From Paludisphaera borealis (GTDB taxonomy: Bacteria; Planctomycetota; Planctomycetia; Isosphaerales; Isosphaeraceae), in assembly GCF_001956985.1 (NCBI RefSeq), contig NZ_CP019082.1, positions 3,286,001 to 3,350,000 on the forward strand: 64,000 nt of DNA, given 5' to 3'. Positions within the stretch are counted from its first letter, which is position 1; every line of letters starts with the position of its first letter. Positions 9,240 through 18,776 of this stretch are shown here, piece after piece. A program made the translations under genes and the position numbers. Under the pieces are notes generated by a model. It saw only the letters and a list, made by a program, of their open reading frames with translations, ran no database searches and had not been told where the DNA came from.

Positions 9240-12200
9240 CTATTGAAGGGGGGCTTCCCAGAGCCTCACGGTGCGGTCTCGGCTGGACGAGGCGAGGACG
9301 CGGCCGTCGGGGCTGAACGCCAGGCCGGTCACGGCCCCCGAGTGGCCGTTGAGCGAGAGCACCGACTGGCCGCTGGCCAGGTCCCAGATCCGGATGGTCT
9401 TGTCGAGACCGGCCGAGGCGAGGCGGTCGTCGGGGGCGAAGGCCAGGGCGTCGACCTCGCGGAGATGGCCCTTCAGGGTCTGTCGGAGCGTGCCGTCGGC
9501 GACGTTCCAGACCTGGATCGCGGCGTCGGCCGCGGCCGTCGCCAGCAGTCGGCCGTCGTGGTTGAAGGCGACCGCCACCCGTTCTCCGTGCCCGTCGATC
9601 GTGGCGCGCAGCGCGCCGCCGGGCAGTTCCCAGATCTTGGCGGTGCCGTCGCTGGAGGTGGACGCCAGAAGCTTGCCGTCGGGGCTGAGGGCCAGCCGGC
9701 GGACGTCCTCGCCGTGGCCCGACAGTGTCGCCCGCAGCTCGCCGTCGTCGACGTTCCAGATGTGGATCTTGCTCTGGCCGCCGGCGGAAGCCAGCCAGTG
9801 GCCGTCGCCGATGAAGACCAAGGCGTCGACCACGTTGTCGAATCCGGAATAGCTCGCAATCCGCCGACCGGTTTCGACCTCCCAGACGCAGACGACGTCG
9901 CGCCCCGGGGCGGGCTGGTCGGGCGAGCCGGCGGCGGAGGCGAGCAGACGGCCGTCGGGGCTGAAGGCCACGGCTCGAATCGGCTCGTTGTGGCCCGTCA
10001 GCAGGTAGAGCAGCCGGCCCTTGGCGACGTCCCAGATCCGCACCGCATGGTCGTCCTGCCCGGTGGCGAGGCGGCGGCCGTCGGGGCTGAGGGCCACGCA
10101 CTCGACGACGCCGCCGTAGGTCAGGACCGAGGGGCTGTAGAGGCTCCGGGGCCGCGGTGGACTCTCGGCGTCCCAGACCTTGATCGAGCCGTCGGTCGAC
10201 GCGGACAGGAGGTCGCAGCCGTCGGGGCTGAAGGCGACTGCGCGCACGCCCTCGGTGTGTCCCTTGAAGGTTCGCAGCTCGCGGCCCGAGGCGGGGTCCC
10301 AGATCTTCACGGTGTCGTCGTTGCCGGCGGACGCCAGCAGGCCGGTGGGGCAGTAGGCCAGGCAGTGCACGGCCGCGTCGTGGCCGCGAAGCACGGCGAC
10401 GGAGCGGCCCGACTCGGTCTCCCAGATCCGGACGGCGCCGTCCAGGCCGCCGGAGGCCACGTGCCGGCCGTCGGGGCTGAACACCACGGCCCGGATTTCC
10501 TCGCCGCGCCCGATCAACTGGCGGATGAGCTTCGGCTCGCCCTGGAAGTTCCAGATTTTGACGGCGCCGTCGAACCCTCCCGAGACGGCGAAGCGGCCGT
10601 CGCGGCTGACGTCGACCGAAGCCACGGGCCCCTCGTGCCCTCCCAGGTACGGCTCGATCGGCTTGCCGGTCTCGACGTTCCAGACGCGGACGATGTGCCT
10701 CGACTGAGCGGCCGCCAGCCGCTTGCCGTCGGGGCTCCAGGCAAGCGAGAGCACGGCCCCGCGACCGAACTCGATGGTCCGAACGAGCGCGCCGGTCGCG
10801 GCGTCGTAGAGGCTCAGCGAATCCTCATGGCCGGGGCCGGCGAGCCATCGGCCGTCGGGGCTGTACGCCAGGGCGTGGACCCCCGCGTAAAGCTCGGCAT
10901 GGCTGCGATTTTTGACGTTGATCGTCGTCCGGAGCTTCCCGTCCGCGCGATCCCAGAACCGGATCCGGTCGTCCATCTCAAGCGAGGCGATGGTGCGACC
11001 GTCGGGACTGATCGCCGCGTCGATGAACCCCTCGCCCGGCGATCGCAGGGTGAGCCGCTCCTCGTTGCCGAGCCGCTGAAGGTAGCGCCACTCCCATCCC
11101 CGAAGGTCGGGCTCTCCGGGGGCGGGCCGCAGCAGGTCGAGCAGGCTGTGCATTTGGCCGAAGTCGTTGGCGTCCCACGCCGACATGGCCAGGTTGGAGC
11201 GGGTGGCGTAGAGCGTGCCGCGAAGCACGTCGCGCACCGACTGGAGGCTCGTCAGGGCGGAATCGGCCAGGCGGTGCGCCTCGGCCTCCTCGTCGCGCGC
11301 CCGCTGGGCGTCGAGGCGTTCGGCCTCGCGATCCTCGGCGAGCTGGTGCTGGACCTCGGCCTGATCGCGGAACCGCCGGGCCGCCGCCAGCGACCCCACT
11401 GTGGCGAGCACGAGCACCGCCGCCAGCAATCCCCCGAGCGCGGCGACCGTCGGATTCCGCCAGGCCCACCGCAGATAGCGTTCCACAAGCGACGCCCTGC
11501 GGGCCTTGACCGGCTCGTCGTCGAGGAACCGCTGGAGGTCGGCGGCGAACTCGGCGGCGCTCGCGTAGCGGTTCGCCGGGGCGCGCTCGATCGCCTTCTG
11601 GACGACCGTCGCCAGGTCGCGGGGAATTCGGGGGTCGAGCTTGCCCAGCCGGGGCGGGTCGGCCTCGGTCACCTGCTTGATGAGCCGGGCGCGGTCCTTC
11701 TCGTCGAAGGCGGGCCGCCGCGCCAGCAGCTCGTAGAGCGTCAGCCCCAGCCCGTAGACGTCGCCGCACGGCCCGGAGACCCCCTCGAACGCCTCGGGGG
11801 GCATGTAGCGCAGCGTCCCGACCACGTCGCCGCTCTGGGTCAGATCCTGCTGATCACCGGCCTTGGCCAGCCCGAAATCGGTCACCCAGACGGCACCGCG
11901 CTCATCGAGCAGCAGGTTGGACGGCTTGATGTCGCGGTGCAAGACCCCCTGGCCGTGGGCGTAGTCGAGCCCCCGCGCGACCTCGGCGCCGATCCGCGCC
12001 ACGCGCTTCCAATAGCAGCCGCTGCCGGCACGGCCGAAGACGTCGGCGTGCGGGATCAGCGACGCCAGCGAGCCGCTTGAGGAATCCGAGGGCGCGGCCG
12101 GCTCGGCGTCGGTCGACTCCGACCTGCCATCGAGCAGCGCCCGAGCGATCGCGACGAGCGCGGGGTCGTCGGCCGTCCGGTTGAGCTCGTCCTCGACGGC

Positions 12201-12749
12201 GAGCGCGACGGGTTCGGGGGCGGACGCGGGATCGACGGTCGTCGGGTCGTGGTCGAAAACCAGGTCGGAGGCGTCGGCGACGGTCATGCCCATCGACGGC
12301 CCGTGCGCCTGGTCCACGGCGGCGATCGCGGTCTCGGCGGGAGGCGATTCGAGCTTCCGCAGCTCGTTGATCACGCCGTGCAACCCCACGCCGGCGATGA
12401 ACTGCATCACGTAGTAGGGCGTCCCATCGTGCTCGCCGACGCCGAAGACCGGCACGATGTGGGTGTGGTGCAGCCGCCCGGCGGCCTTGGCCTCGCGCTC
12501 GAACCGCCGGCGCTGCTTCGCGCTGGTCGTCACGTGCGAGAGGACCTTGAGCGCCACCCGCCGACCGAGCGAGATCTGCTCGGCCTCGTAGACCACCCCC
12601 ATTCCACCACGGCCGATCTCGCGGATGATTCGGAAGTCGCCGAACGAGGGGGGGCTCGCCGGCGTCGGCCCGGCCGAGCCGGAGTCAGCCTCGGTCGCCG
12701 AGTACACGGAGCTGGGATCGTCAGGAACCTGCCCGTCGCTGATCACCAT
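9240..12749 (-). CDS. Ser/Thr protein kinase fused to WD40 repeats
   Basis: About 1169 aa. The kinase domain carries a P-loop (IGRGGMGVVYEA), the VALKVL lysine, catalytic LHRDIKPSN and VTDFGLAK, and MPPEAFEG. An insertion of roughly 130 acidic/Ser-rich residues separates the hinge from the catalytic loop. A transmembrane helix follows (LGGLLAAVLVLATVGSLAAA), then a coiled coil and about 14 WD40 repeats (for example FSPDGRHVASGGLDGAVRIW), enough for two seven-bladed propellers outside the membrane. The family is abundant in planctomycetes and probably signals in response to envelope ligands or partners. The start is uncertain: ATG 12749 has a weak GAAG; an upstream ATG at 12827 is in frame. 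Confidence 0.92.
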   Translation of the reverse strand: MVISDGQVPDDPSSVYSATEADSGSAGPTPASPPSFGDFRIIREIGRGGMGVVYEAEQISLGRRVALKVLSHVTTSAKQRRRFEREAKAAGRLHHTHIVPVFGVGEHDGTPYYVMQFIAGVGLHGVINELRKLESPPAETAIAAVDQAHGPSMGMTVADASDLVFDHDPTTVDPASAPEPVALAVEDELNRTADDPALVAIARALLDGRSESTDAEPAAPSDSSSGSLASLIPHADVFGRAGSGCYWKRVARIGAEVARGLDYAHGQGVLHRDIKPSNLLLDERGAVWVTDFGLAKAGDQQDLTQSGDVVGTLRYMPPEAFEGVSGPCGDVYGLGLTLYELLARRPAFDEKDRARLIKQVTEADPPRLGKLDPRIPRDLATVVQKAIERAPANRYASAAEFAADLQRFLDDEPVKARRASLVERYLRWAWRNPTVAALGGLLAAVLVLATVGSLAAARRFRDQAEVQHQLAEDREAERLDAQRARDEEAEAHRLADSALTSLQSVRDVLRGTLYATRSNLAMSAWDANDFGQMHSLLDLLRPAPGEPDLRGWEWRYLQRLGNEERLTLRSPGEGFIDAAISPDGRTIASLEMDDRIRFWDRADGKLRTTINVKNRSHAELYAGVHALAYSPDGRWLAGPGHEDSLSLYDAATGALVRTIEFGRGAVLSLAWSPDGKRLAAAQSRHIVRVWNVETGKPIEPYLGGHEGPVASVDVSRDGRFAVSGGFDGAVKIWNFQGEPKLIRQLIGRGEEIRAVVFSPDGRHVASGGLDGAVRIWETESGRSVAVLRGHDAAVHCLAYCPTGLLASAGNDDTVKIWDPASGRELRTFKGHTEGVRAVAFSPDGCDLLSASTDGSIKVWDAESPPRPRSLYSPSVLTYGGVVECVALSPDGRRLATGQDDHAVRIWDVAKGRLLYLLTGHNEPIRAVAFSPDGRLLASAAGSPDQPAPGRDVVCVWEVETGRRIASYSGFDNVVDALVFIGDGHWLASAGGQSKIHIWNVDDGELRATLSGHGEDVRRLALSPDGKLLASTSSDGTAKIWELPGGALRATIDGHGERVAVAFNHDGRLLATAAADAAIQVWNVADGTLRQTLKGHLREVDALAFAPDDRLASAGLDKTIRIWDLASGQSVLSLNGHSGAVTGLAFSPDGRVLASSSRDRTVRLWEAPLQ

Positions 12750-12992
12750 CGTCGCTTCACTCTGGGTCGGCGGCGCACTCCCAGGATCGGGAGTCTGGCC
12801 GAGCGGACCGGAACGCTCCCCGCGCATCCCAGCGCGGCTCGCACGCCGGAACCGAGCTTCCCCTCGACTCGCGAGGGCGTCGGTTCCGATCAGGCGGCGC
12901 GGCTTGGGGCTAGTTCAATTATAGATGAAGTAGACCCATCGTCGCCTCACGATGCGTTTTTTGCAAGGCGCGTGGGAAGCGAGGGGCGGGGG

Positions 12993-14084
12993 TCAGCGCG
13001 ATTCGGTCGACGTGCTCGAGTTGCGGGACGCCAGCGCCAGGGCGGAATGGCCCCCCTCGCGAAGCCGCTCGTAGACGTCCTGCGTCGGGGCGAGCCAGAC
13101 CGAGCCGACGCCCCGAAACGTCTGGAGCAGCAGTTCGCCGCTGGTGAACACGCCCATCAGGCTTTTGGTCGAGCGTTCGACCGTGAAATCGATCCGGCCG
13201 GTGCGCATGAGGGCGAAGTTGCCGTCGACCTGAAGGGTCTCGTTCTTGAGATCGACGCGGATGATCTCGTCGGCGGGGACCGGCGATTCGAGCACGCAGA
13301 GCCCTCGCCCTCGAATCCGGGTCTGAAACCAGCCCTCGCCGCCGAACAGAGCCGAGGAGATCGACTTCTGGACCGCCGCGCCGACTTCGAGCGCGCCGTC
13401 GCAGCAGTAGAACAGGCCCTTGTCGGCGATGACCTCCTCGCCCGCCAGCCGGTGGATGAAGAAGTGGCTGAACGACGGTTCGAGGTAGATCTGGCCGGTG
13501 CCGTGGTAGCGGGGCAGGAACGCGGCCTCCTTGGTCAGGAACCGGTTCATCATCGCCCGGCCGATGCCGCCGACTCCGCCGACTTTGCTCTCCATGCGGA
13601 GCGCGCCGAGCATGAAGTGCAGCGCCCCAGCCTCGCTGAGAGCCTGGCCGTCCTTGAGCGTGATCCGCACCTGCTTGAGCTTCATCCCGGCGCGGTTGGC
13701 GAAAAACACCTGCTGCGCCGCGTGCGCGTCGCGCGAGCCCCCCAGCCGGGGATAGGCGAGGATCTCGACGCGGAAGCCGTCGTCCTCGGCCGAGTCGAGC
13801 ACCTCGAAGGCTTCGGCCGCCGAGGCCGAGACCATCGCGAACCCTCGACCCCGCGGCTCGGCGACGGCGGCCGACGCGGCGGAAAGCGGCGGCGGTTCGG
13901 CCCGGCGGCGGCCGACGCGGTCGGCCAGGCCGGGGACCGTCTCGGCCGCCACCCACGGCCCGTCCCCCTTGCGCACCGCGGCTCCCGGGGCGAGCTTTCC
14001 CGCAACTGCAAGCTCGACCAGATCCGACGACGACACGGGGCCGATGTCGGTCCCGTTGAGCTTGTAGAACCACTCGGCGGCCAT
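12993..14084 (-). CDS. GYF-domain and AIM24 (TIGR00266-like) protein
   Basis: A 363-aa protein in two parts. Residues 1-55 form a GYF_2-type domain (WFYKLNGTDIGPVSSSDL ... VRKGDGPWVAAE), a protein-binding module common in PVC bacteria. After a linker, residues about 95-350 match the AIM24 beta-helical family (VRITLKDGQALSEAGALHFM, KGLFYCCDGALEV, VFTSGELLLQTFRG). AIM24 homologues affect mitochondrial cristae in yeast; bacterial roles are unknown. Same strand as the bestrophin-like gene, 69 bp downstream of it. Confidence 0.85.
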   Translation of the reverse strand: MAAEWFYKLNGTDIGPVSSSDLVELAVAGKLAPGAAVRKGDGPWVAAETVPGLADRVGRRRAEPPPLSAASAAVAEPRGRGFAMVSASAAEAFEVLDSAEDDGFRVEILAYPRLGGSRDAHAAQQVFFANRAGMKLKQVRITLKDGQALSEAGALHFMLGALRMESKVGGVGGIGRAMMNRFLTKEAAFLPRYHGTGQIYLEPSFSHFFIHRLAGEEVIADKGLFYCCDGALEVGAAVQKSISSALFGGEGWFQTRIRGRGLCVLESPVPADEIIRVDLKNETLQVDGNFALMRTGRIDFTVERSTKSLMGVFTSGELLLQTFRGVGSVWLAPTQDVYERLREGGHSALALASRNSSTSTESR

Positions 14085-14153
14085 GATGCGGGCGTCCCTC
14101 GTTAGCGGTCGAAATCCTCGTCCTCACGCGCCGGTCGGCTCGTTTTCCTCTTT

Positions 14154-15155
14154 TCAAGAAAGAGGTTGCGACGTCGACAGGGCGACGGGCTTGGTCGCCG
14201 TCGACGAGCTATTCGGCGATGCGCCATGACTATTGAGCGTGGTCGTCGGATTCCAAGACGCCGCCGGCGGCAACGGGTCCAGCTCGTCGAGCAGGGCGAG
14301 CAGGTCGACTTCGATCTTGAGGCAGAGCTGATCGAGGGGAAGGTGGTTCAGGCTCGTCGTCGCGAACGGGAATTGCAGCTCGGTGCCGATCTTATCGAGG
14401 GCCAACACCGGCGCGGCCACGAGCATCACCGCCAGAGGCGTGAACCATTCGCAGTCATCCAAAAGTGCGAACGGCAAGGTCGTGAGGAACAGCACGAGGA
14501 AGCGACGGATCTCGATGCGATAGGCCAGCGGCAGCGGCGTGGATCGGATTCGCTCGCAAGCGCCCATGTGGTCGATCAGGCCCGCCCTCTGAGTTTCCGC
14601 TTGATGATATGCGAAGGGGCTCATGCCGTGGTTGTCGAGAGCGTCGCGAAGCAACGTCCCGAGGTGCATCGCCACGGCGTTCGGCATATGATGACAGGCC
14701 AGAAGGCGCTGCGAGGCCTTGTCTCCCAACAACGACTCCAACGACGTGCTCTCTCGCAGGTCGCGGAGGTCGAGGCGGGTCGCGTGGGGGAACGCGGCCG
14801 TCCACCGGATCATCTGTTCGCGCCAGGCTCGATCGGCCGGACCATAGGAAAGCGCTCCGATCACCAGATTGCGACTCTGGTTGATGATTCCGCCCCAGAG
14901 CCGCCGACCTTCCCACCAGCGGTCGTAACCGGCGTTGGTCCGCAGCACGAGCAGGAGGCCGAGCGCGGCGCCGGCGATCTCGTGGGGGCCGACGTTCGTA
15001 TGCAACGTCTCGACCGTCTCGCTCATATGGATCGCCGTGACCAGAAAAGCGAAGCTGCCGAGGACCAGTACCCGAAGCACGATGAGCGGGACCGCCGAGC
15101 CTTCGATGCCGAAGACCTCGGCCCAGAAGTGGATTTCCTTGTCACGGAGTCTCAC
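14154..15155 (-). CDS. Bestrophin-like (UPF0187) membrane channel
   Basis: A 333-aa membrane protein with bestrophin-family features: an early hydrophobic helix (residues 20-42), the signature LGLLLVLRTNAGYDRWWEGR followed by LWGGIINQSRN, and LPFALLDDCEWFTPL near the third helix. Bacterial bestrophins form pentameric ion channels in the inner membrane. The start is GTG at 15155 with gagaggtg upstream. The C-terminal 30 residues are Ser/Thr/Asn rich. Ion selectivity cannot be read from the sequence. Confidence 0.88.
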   Translation of the reverse strand: MRLRDKEIHFWAEVFGIEGSAVPLIVLRVLVLGSFAFLVTAIHMSETVETLHTNVGPHEIAGAALGLLLVLRTNAGYDRWWEGRRLWGGIINQSRNLVIGALSYGPADRAWREQMIRWTAAFPHATRLDLRDLRESTSLESLLGDKASQRLLACHHMPNAVAMHLGTLLRDALDNHGMSPFAYHQAETQRAGLIDHMGACERIRSTPLPLAYRIEIRRFLVLFLTTLPFALLDDCEWFTPLAVMLVAAPVLALDKIGTELQFPFATTSLNHLPLDQLCLKIEVDLLALLDELDPLPPAASWNPTTTLNSHGASPNSSSTATKPVALSTSQPLS

Positions 15156-15284
15156 GAAACAACACCTCTCAGATTCTCGGCGCCAGGGCCGATCGGGAAT
15201 AAGTCCGGACTCGCACCGGCGAGGACGGGCCGTCGCGAACGCCCTCGGACCGGGATCGCCGCCGATCGGCGACCCGGGCGAACC

Positions 15285-18146
15285 TCACTTGGCCGAGGGC
15301 TTCGACGACTCCTCGCGCAGAGCCTTGGCTTCGGGGTGTTCCGGGTCGGCCTTGAGCACCTCGTCGAGCGTCGCGCGGGCCGCGTCGTCTTTCTTGAGGC
15401 CGAGCTGCGCGCGGGCGAGCTTGACCTTCAGGTCGTTGGGTTTCTTGGGCTTCATCTTCAAACCGACCTCGTATTCCTCGACGGCCCGCTCGTACTTCTT
15501 GCCGGCCGACAGGGCGTCGCCCAACAGGACGTGGGCCGACGGGTCGTAGACGTCGACGTGGAGGCATTCCTCGGCCCATTTTTCGGCCTGGGCGGCGTCG
15601 CCGGCGGCCAGCCAACGCTCGGCCAGAACCTTGCGGACGCCGAGGTCGTCGGCGTCGTTGGCGGCGATCAGGGCCATGTCGTTCAGGAAGGCCTCGGTCT
15701 TCTTCTGCCGCAAGTGGACCCGGGCCAGGCCGGCGATCCACTTGGTGTGCTGGGGGTCGTCCTTGCGGGCCATCTCGTACAGCTTCTCGGCGGCGTCGAG
15801 CCGGCCGGCCTTGAGCGTCAGCTCGGCCATCAAATCGACGACCCGCTCGTTGGGATGCTTGGAGTCGAGAGCCGGTTCGATCAAGGCCAGTGCGGCGTCG
15901 TCGTCGCCGATCGACATCATCAAGCGAGCTTTCACGTAGCTGGCCAGCGGGTGGTTCGGCTTCAGCTTCAGGGCCTTGTCGGCCAGCGGGCGGGCCGCCT
16001 TGAGGTCGCGGCGCGCGTAGTGCTCGTAGGCCATCCGGGCGTTCAGGTCGGGGTCGTCGGGCTTCGCCTTGAGCTGCCGTTCCAGCTCCGAGAACTTGAC
16101 CGGCTTCTCCTGGTCGACGCGGGTCCGGATCGTCTGGACGACCTCGTCGAGATACGCCAGGTAGGCTTTCTCGAAATCGGCCTTGTCGACGTGGAAGCAC
16201 TCGTCGATCGCGCGTTCGGTCGTCAAGCCGCGGCGGTAGGCGGCGAGCATCTTGATCTGGGCGTCGGCGCCGAACCGCTTGGCCATGTAGCGAGCGTAAA
16301 GCTGCGCCTGACAGTAGGCCATTTGGCGGTCGTCGGGCTCGTTGGGACGGATGAAGCCGAGGTTGATCGTGTCGAGGTTCAACAGCTTCGACCGGCTGGG
16401 GACGCGGTCGAGGAGCATCTTGTTCCACTCCTGGGGCCGGGGGCCTCCCTCGCTCTCGACGGCCAGGGCCTCGGTGTACCAGTGGGGGATGTTGAACTCG
16501 GTCTGCTGAAGGGTGATCACGTGAACGACTTCGTGCTTGATCACCCGAGCCCAGTTGTACGGCTTGTTGGTGGCCTTCGGGCTCGCCATGGCGACGACCT
16601 TGCCGGTGCAGGCGCCAACGGTCGGGATGAACGGCAGGCCGATCGTCCGGCCGCTGAACCACTGGTGGTTCTTCATGATCTCGATCTTGGTCTTGCCCGG
16701 CGGCGCGTAGCCGAATCCGTCGGACAGCTCGGCGAAGACCGATTCGAGATAGCGGCCGAGGTAGCTGGCCAGGAGCGAATCCTGGGTCGGGTCGTACGTG
16801 ACGGTGAAGTGCTTGGTTTCGTAGGGCTGATAGGTCGCCATGTGCTTGAGCACGCGACGCATGTTGTCGGCCCGGACGTTGAACGGATCGGCGGCGAACG
16901 CCGATTCGAAGAGGCTGCCAGCCTCGTCCTCGCGGCCGATCTGCATGTAGAGCATCCCCAGGCCGATGGGGGCGTCGGCGCGGCTGGGGTCGGCCTGGGC
17001 GGCGAGCAGAAACGCGCGCTCGGCGGTGAAGTACTTGCGACGGTCGGCGAGCCGTTCGCCGAGGGCGGCGTAGAAGTTCGCGGGCCGGGGGTTGTTCATG
17101 AGGACCGAGAACTCGGCGGCGGCGGCCCCGGCGGGATCGACCCGGAGTCGGCAGGCGGCGGCGACGCGGGCCAGGGCGTCCTCGTCGCGCGGGTTGGCGA
17201 CGACGGCCTTCTGCGCCGCGGCCAGGGCGTCGGCGAACCGCTCGTCGGAGATGTTCAGGTCGGCCAGCAGAACGTGGGCCGGGCCGTAGTGGGGGTTCAC
17301 CGCCAGCGCCCGCTCGGCCTTCGACCGGCCGGCGGCCAGCCGATAGCCTTGAAGATCGGCCTGGCCGAGCGTCACCAGCACCTCGGGCGACAGCGGGTTG
17401 ATCTGCTGCGCCCGCGCCAACTCCTTGCTCGCGGCGCGCTCATTGTAGCCGGCGAGGAACAGCCGGCCTTCCAGCCACGGGGCCTTCCAGCAATTCGAGT
17501 CGGCCTTGAAGGCGGCCTCGTAGATCTCGTTGATCACGTCGTTGAGCGCGTCGCTCAGGTCTTCGCCCCGGGCCGTGGCGCGGTAGTAGCGCTCGGCCGC
17601 CTGGCCGATCAGGACCAGCCCCTCGGCGTCTTTCACCAGCTCGGCGTTGTGGGCGTTGAAATGGTCGACGAACCACTTGCAGGCGGCGACAGCTTTCTCA
17701 AGCTCGCCGCGGGCGTCGAGGAGCCGGACGGCGGTCCAGCGGGCGGACAGGTCGTCGGGAGCAGCGGCGAGGGCCTTGGCGACCCAGGCGTCGGCCTTCT
17801 CCCAGTCGCCTCGGTTGAACGCGATCTCGGCGAGCCGGGCGGCGGCTATAGGCGATTTGGGGTCCTTGGCCGCGATCGGCTCCAGTTCCTTCACGGCCTT
17901 GTCGTACTCGCCCTGGCCGACCAGGCTTTCGGCCCTGCCCAGCGCAAGAGCGCGCTCGAATTCGGGCGTCGGCCCGCCGGGCCGTTTCTTCGCGCCGGCC
18001 GCCACGGCGTCGAACGCCTCTTCGGCCTCGGCGTAGCGGCCGTTCTGCAAGAGCCGTCGCGCGGCGTCCAGGTCGCTCGACGTGTCGGTCGCCCCGGGCG
18101 CCTGACCTGCGAGACTCGCCGCCAGGAACAGAATCACGTAGCCCAT
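15285..18146 (-). CDS. Exported tetratricopeptide-repeat protein with MA-family metalloprotease motif
   Basis: About 953 aa. A signal peptide (about 1-16, GYVILFLAASLAGQ) is followed by many TPR units in the N-terminal half, then a gluzincin-like segment with zinc motif HEVVH (VIKHEVVHVITLQQTE) and downstream PHWYTEALAV, whose Glu can be the third ligand. Further TPRs fill the C-terminus. This fits the peptidase-MA-like group of TPR proteins. ggagggaggatt precedes the ATG at 18146, favouring it over the in-frame ATG ten codons upstream. Probably a periplasmic peptidase or scaffold; substrate unknown. Confidence 0.87.
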   Translation of the reverse strand: MGYVILFLAASLAGQAPGATDTSSDLDAARRLLQNGRYAEAEEAFDAVAAGAKKRPGGPTPEFERALALGRAESLVGQGEYDKAVKELEPIAAKDPKSPIAAARLAEIAFNRGDWEKADAWVAKALAAAPDDLSARWTAVRLLDARGELEKAVAACKWFVDHFNAHNAELVKDAEGLVLIGQAAERYYRATARGEDLSDALNDVINEIYEAAFKADSNCWKAPWLEGRLFLAGYNERAASKELARAQQINPLSPEVLVTLGQADLQGYRLAAGRSKAERALAVNPHYGPAHVLLADLNISDERFADALAAAQKAVVANPRDEDALARVAAACRLRVDPAGAAAAEFSVLMNNPRPANFYAALGERLADRRKYFTAERAFLLAAQADPSRADAPIGLGMLYMQIGREDEAGSLFESAFAADPFNVRADNMRRVLKHMATYQPYETKHFTVTYDPTQDSLLASYLGRYLESVFAELSDGFGYAPPGKTKIEIMKNHQWFSGRTIGLPFIPTVGACTGKVVAMASPKATNKPYNWARVIKHEVVHVITLQQTEFNIPHWYTEALAVESEGGPRPQEWNKMLLDRVPSRSKLLNLDTINLGFIRPNEPDDRQMAYCQAQLYARYMAKRFGADAQIKMLAAYRRGLTTERAIDECFHVDKADFEKAYLAYLDEVVQTIRTRVDQEKPVKFSELERQLKAKPDDPDLNARMAYEHYARRDLKAARPLADKALKLKPNHPLASYVKARLMMSIGDDDAALALIEPALDSKHPNERVVDLMAELTLKAGRLDAAEKLYEMARKDDPQHTKWIAGLARVHLRQKKTEAFLNDMALIAANDADDLGVRKVLAERWLAAGDAAQAEKWAEECLHVDVYDPSAHVLLGDALSAGKKYERAVEEYEVGLKMKPKKPNDLKVKLARAQLGLKKDDAARATLDEVLKADPEHPEAKALREESSKPSAK

Positions 18147-18271
18147 GAATCCTCCCTCCTCGATCTGTTCCCTCACGTTACCAGAATGCCGCCAACGATG
18201 GCACCGCGACTTGCCGACCGGCGGGTCCGCCGCGAAATCGCCGGCGACCGTTCTTGCCTTGCGTGGGGGCG

Positions 18272-18470
18272 GTGGTCGACGTTATAGTCCCGCTTACATT
18301 CGACAGGCGTCCAGCCCAACCGCTGGACAGGAAGCCGGTGAAATTCCGGCGCGGGACCGCCGCTGTAAGCGAGAAGGTCTCCGGACGAAAAGCCACTGCG
18401 AGCCACGGCTCGCGGGAAGGCGTCCGGCGACCGTTCGACTCGCGAGCCAGAATACGGCCTGACGAATGAC
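18272..18470 (+). ncRNA. Cobalamin (adenosylcobalamin-type) riboswitch
   Basis: The sequence shows the hallmark B12-box core: acaggaagccggtgaaat at 18327-18344 with the stem GCCGG/CCGGC at 18334-18338 and 18346-18350, then gcgggaccgc and cgctgtaagcg (18351-18371). Downstream come agccactg and cgcgggaaggcg (18400-18422) and the terminal element gcgagccagaatacggcctg (18443-18462). Order and spacing match the cobalamin aptamer consensus. It faces the PEP-CTERM gene at 18777. No intrinsic terminator is obvious right after the aptamer; a 7-bp hairpin (gatgctt/aagcatc) lies at 18477-18497 and a T-rich run at 18545-18554. Ends are approximate. Confidence 0.93.
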
Positions 18471-18776
18471 CCATTCGATGCTTCGGCCTCAAGCATCACG
18501 GGGGGCGGACCGCCATGCGTTCCCGAACGCTGCGCGCCATCGCCTTTTTCTTTTCGTGAGGCCGCGTCCCAAGGCCCCGGAAAGGTCCACTCCTTCGCCT
18601 CCTGACTCGCTCGCGGTCGCGATCCGTCGCGCCCACCGCGCACGGTTCGCCGCGACGTCCCGACGTCCGATACGCTCGGCCCCTTCGAAGTCACGCGAAG
18701 GGGATGCGAGGCGGGGACTTTCCGCGCCCTGAAGACGCGTTTTGTTCCCATTCGGTTCTTATTGAAAGGAAATTGC
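18471..18776 (+). other. Long leader between riboswitch and PEP-CTERM gene
   Basis: A 306-nt leader. It contains the hairpin at 18477-18497, a second small stem gcgtt/aacgc (18517-18530), a T-rich tract (ttttt, 18545-18549) and, at the end, the ribosome-binding site aaagga (18765-18770). It probably holds the riboswitch expression platform; whether that acts on termination or translation is not clear from inspection. No credible gene lies in it. Confidence 0.5.

Noticed and set aside
14166-18287. 1373-codon plus-strand ORF over the bestrophin and TPR genes
   Set aside because: Codon-shadow of GC-rich genes on the opposite strand; no domain recognised and composition is typical of antisense frames.
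18145-18732. Short ORFs through the cobalamin riboswitch and leader on both strands
   Set aside because: No RBS or family character, and the region matches an RNA element.
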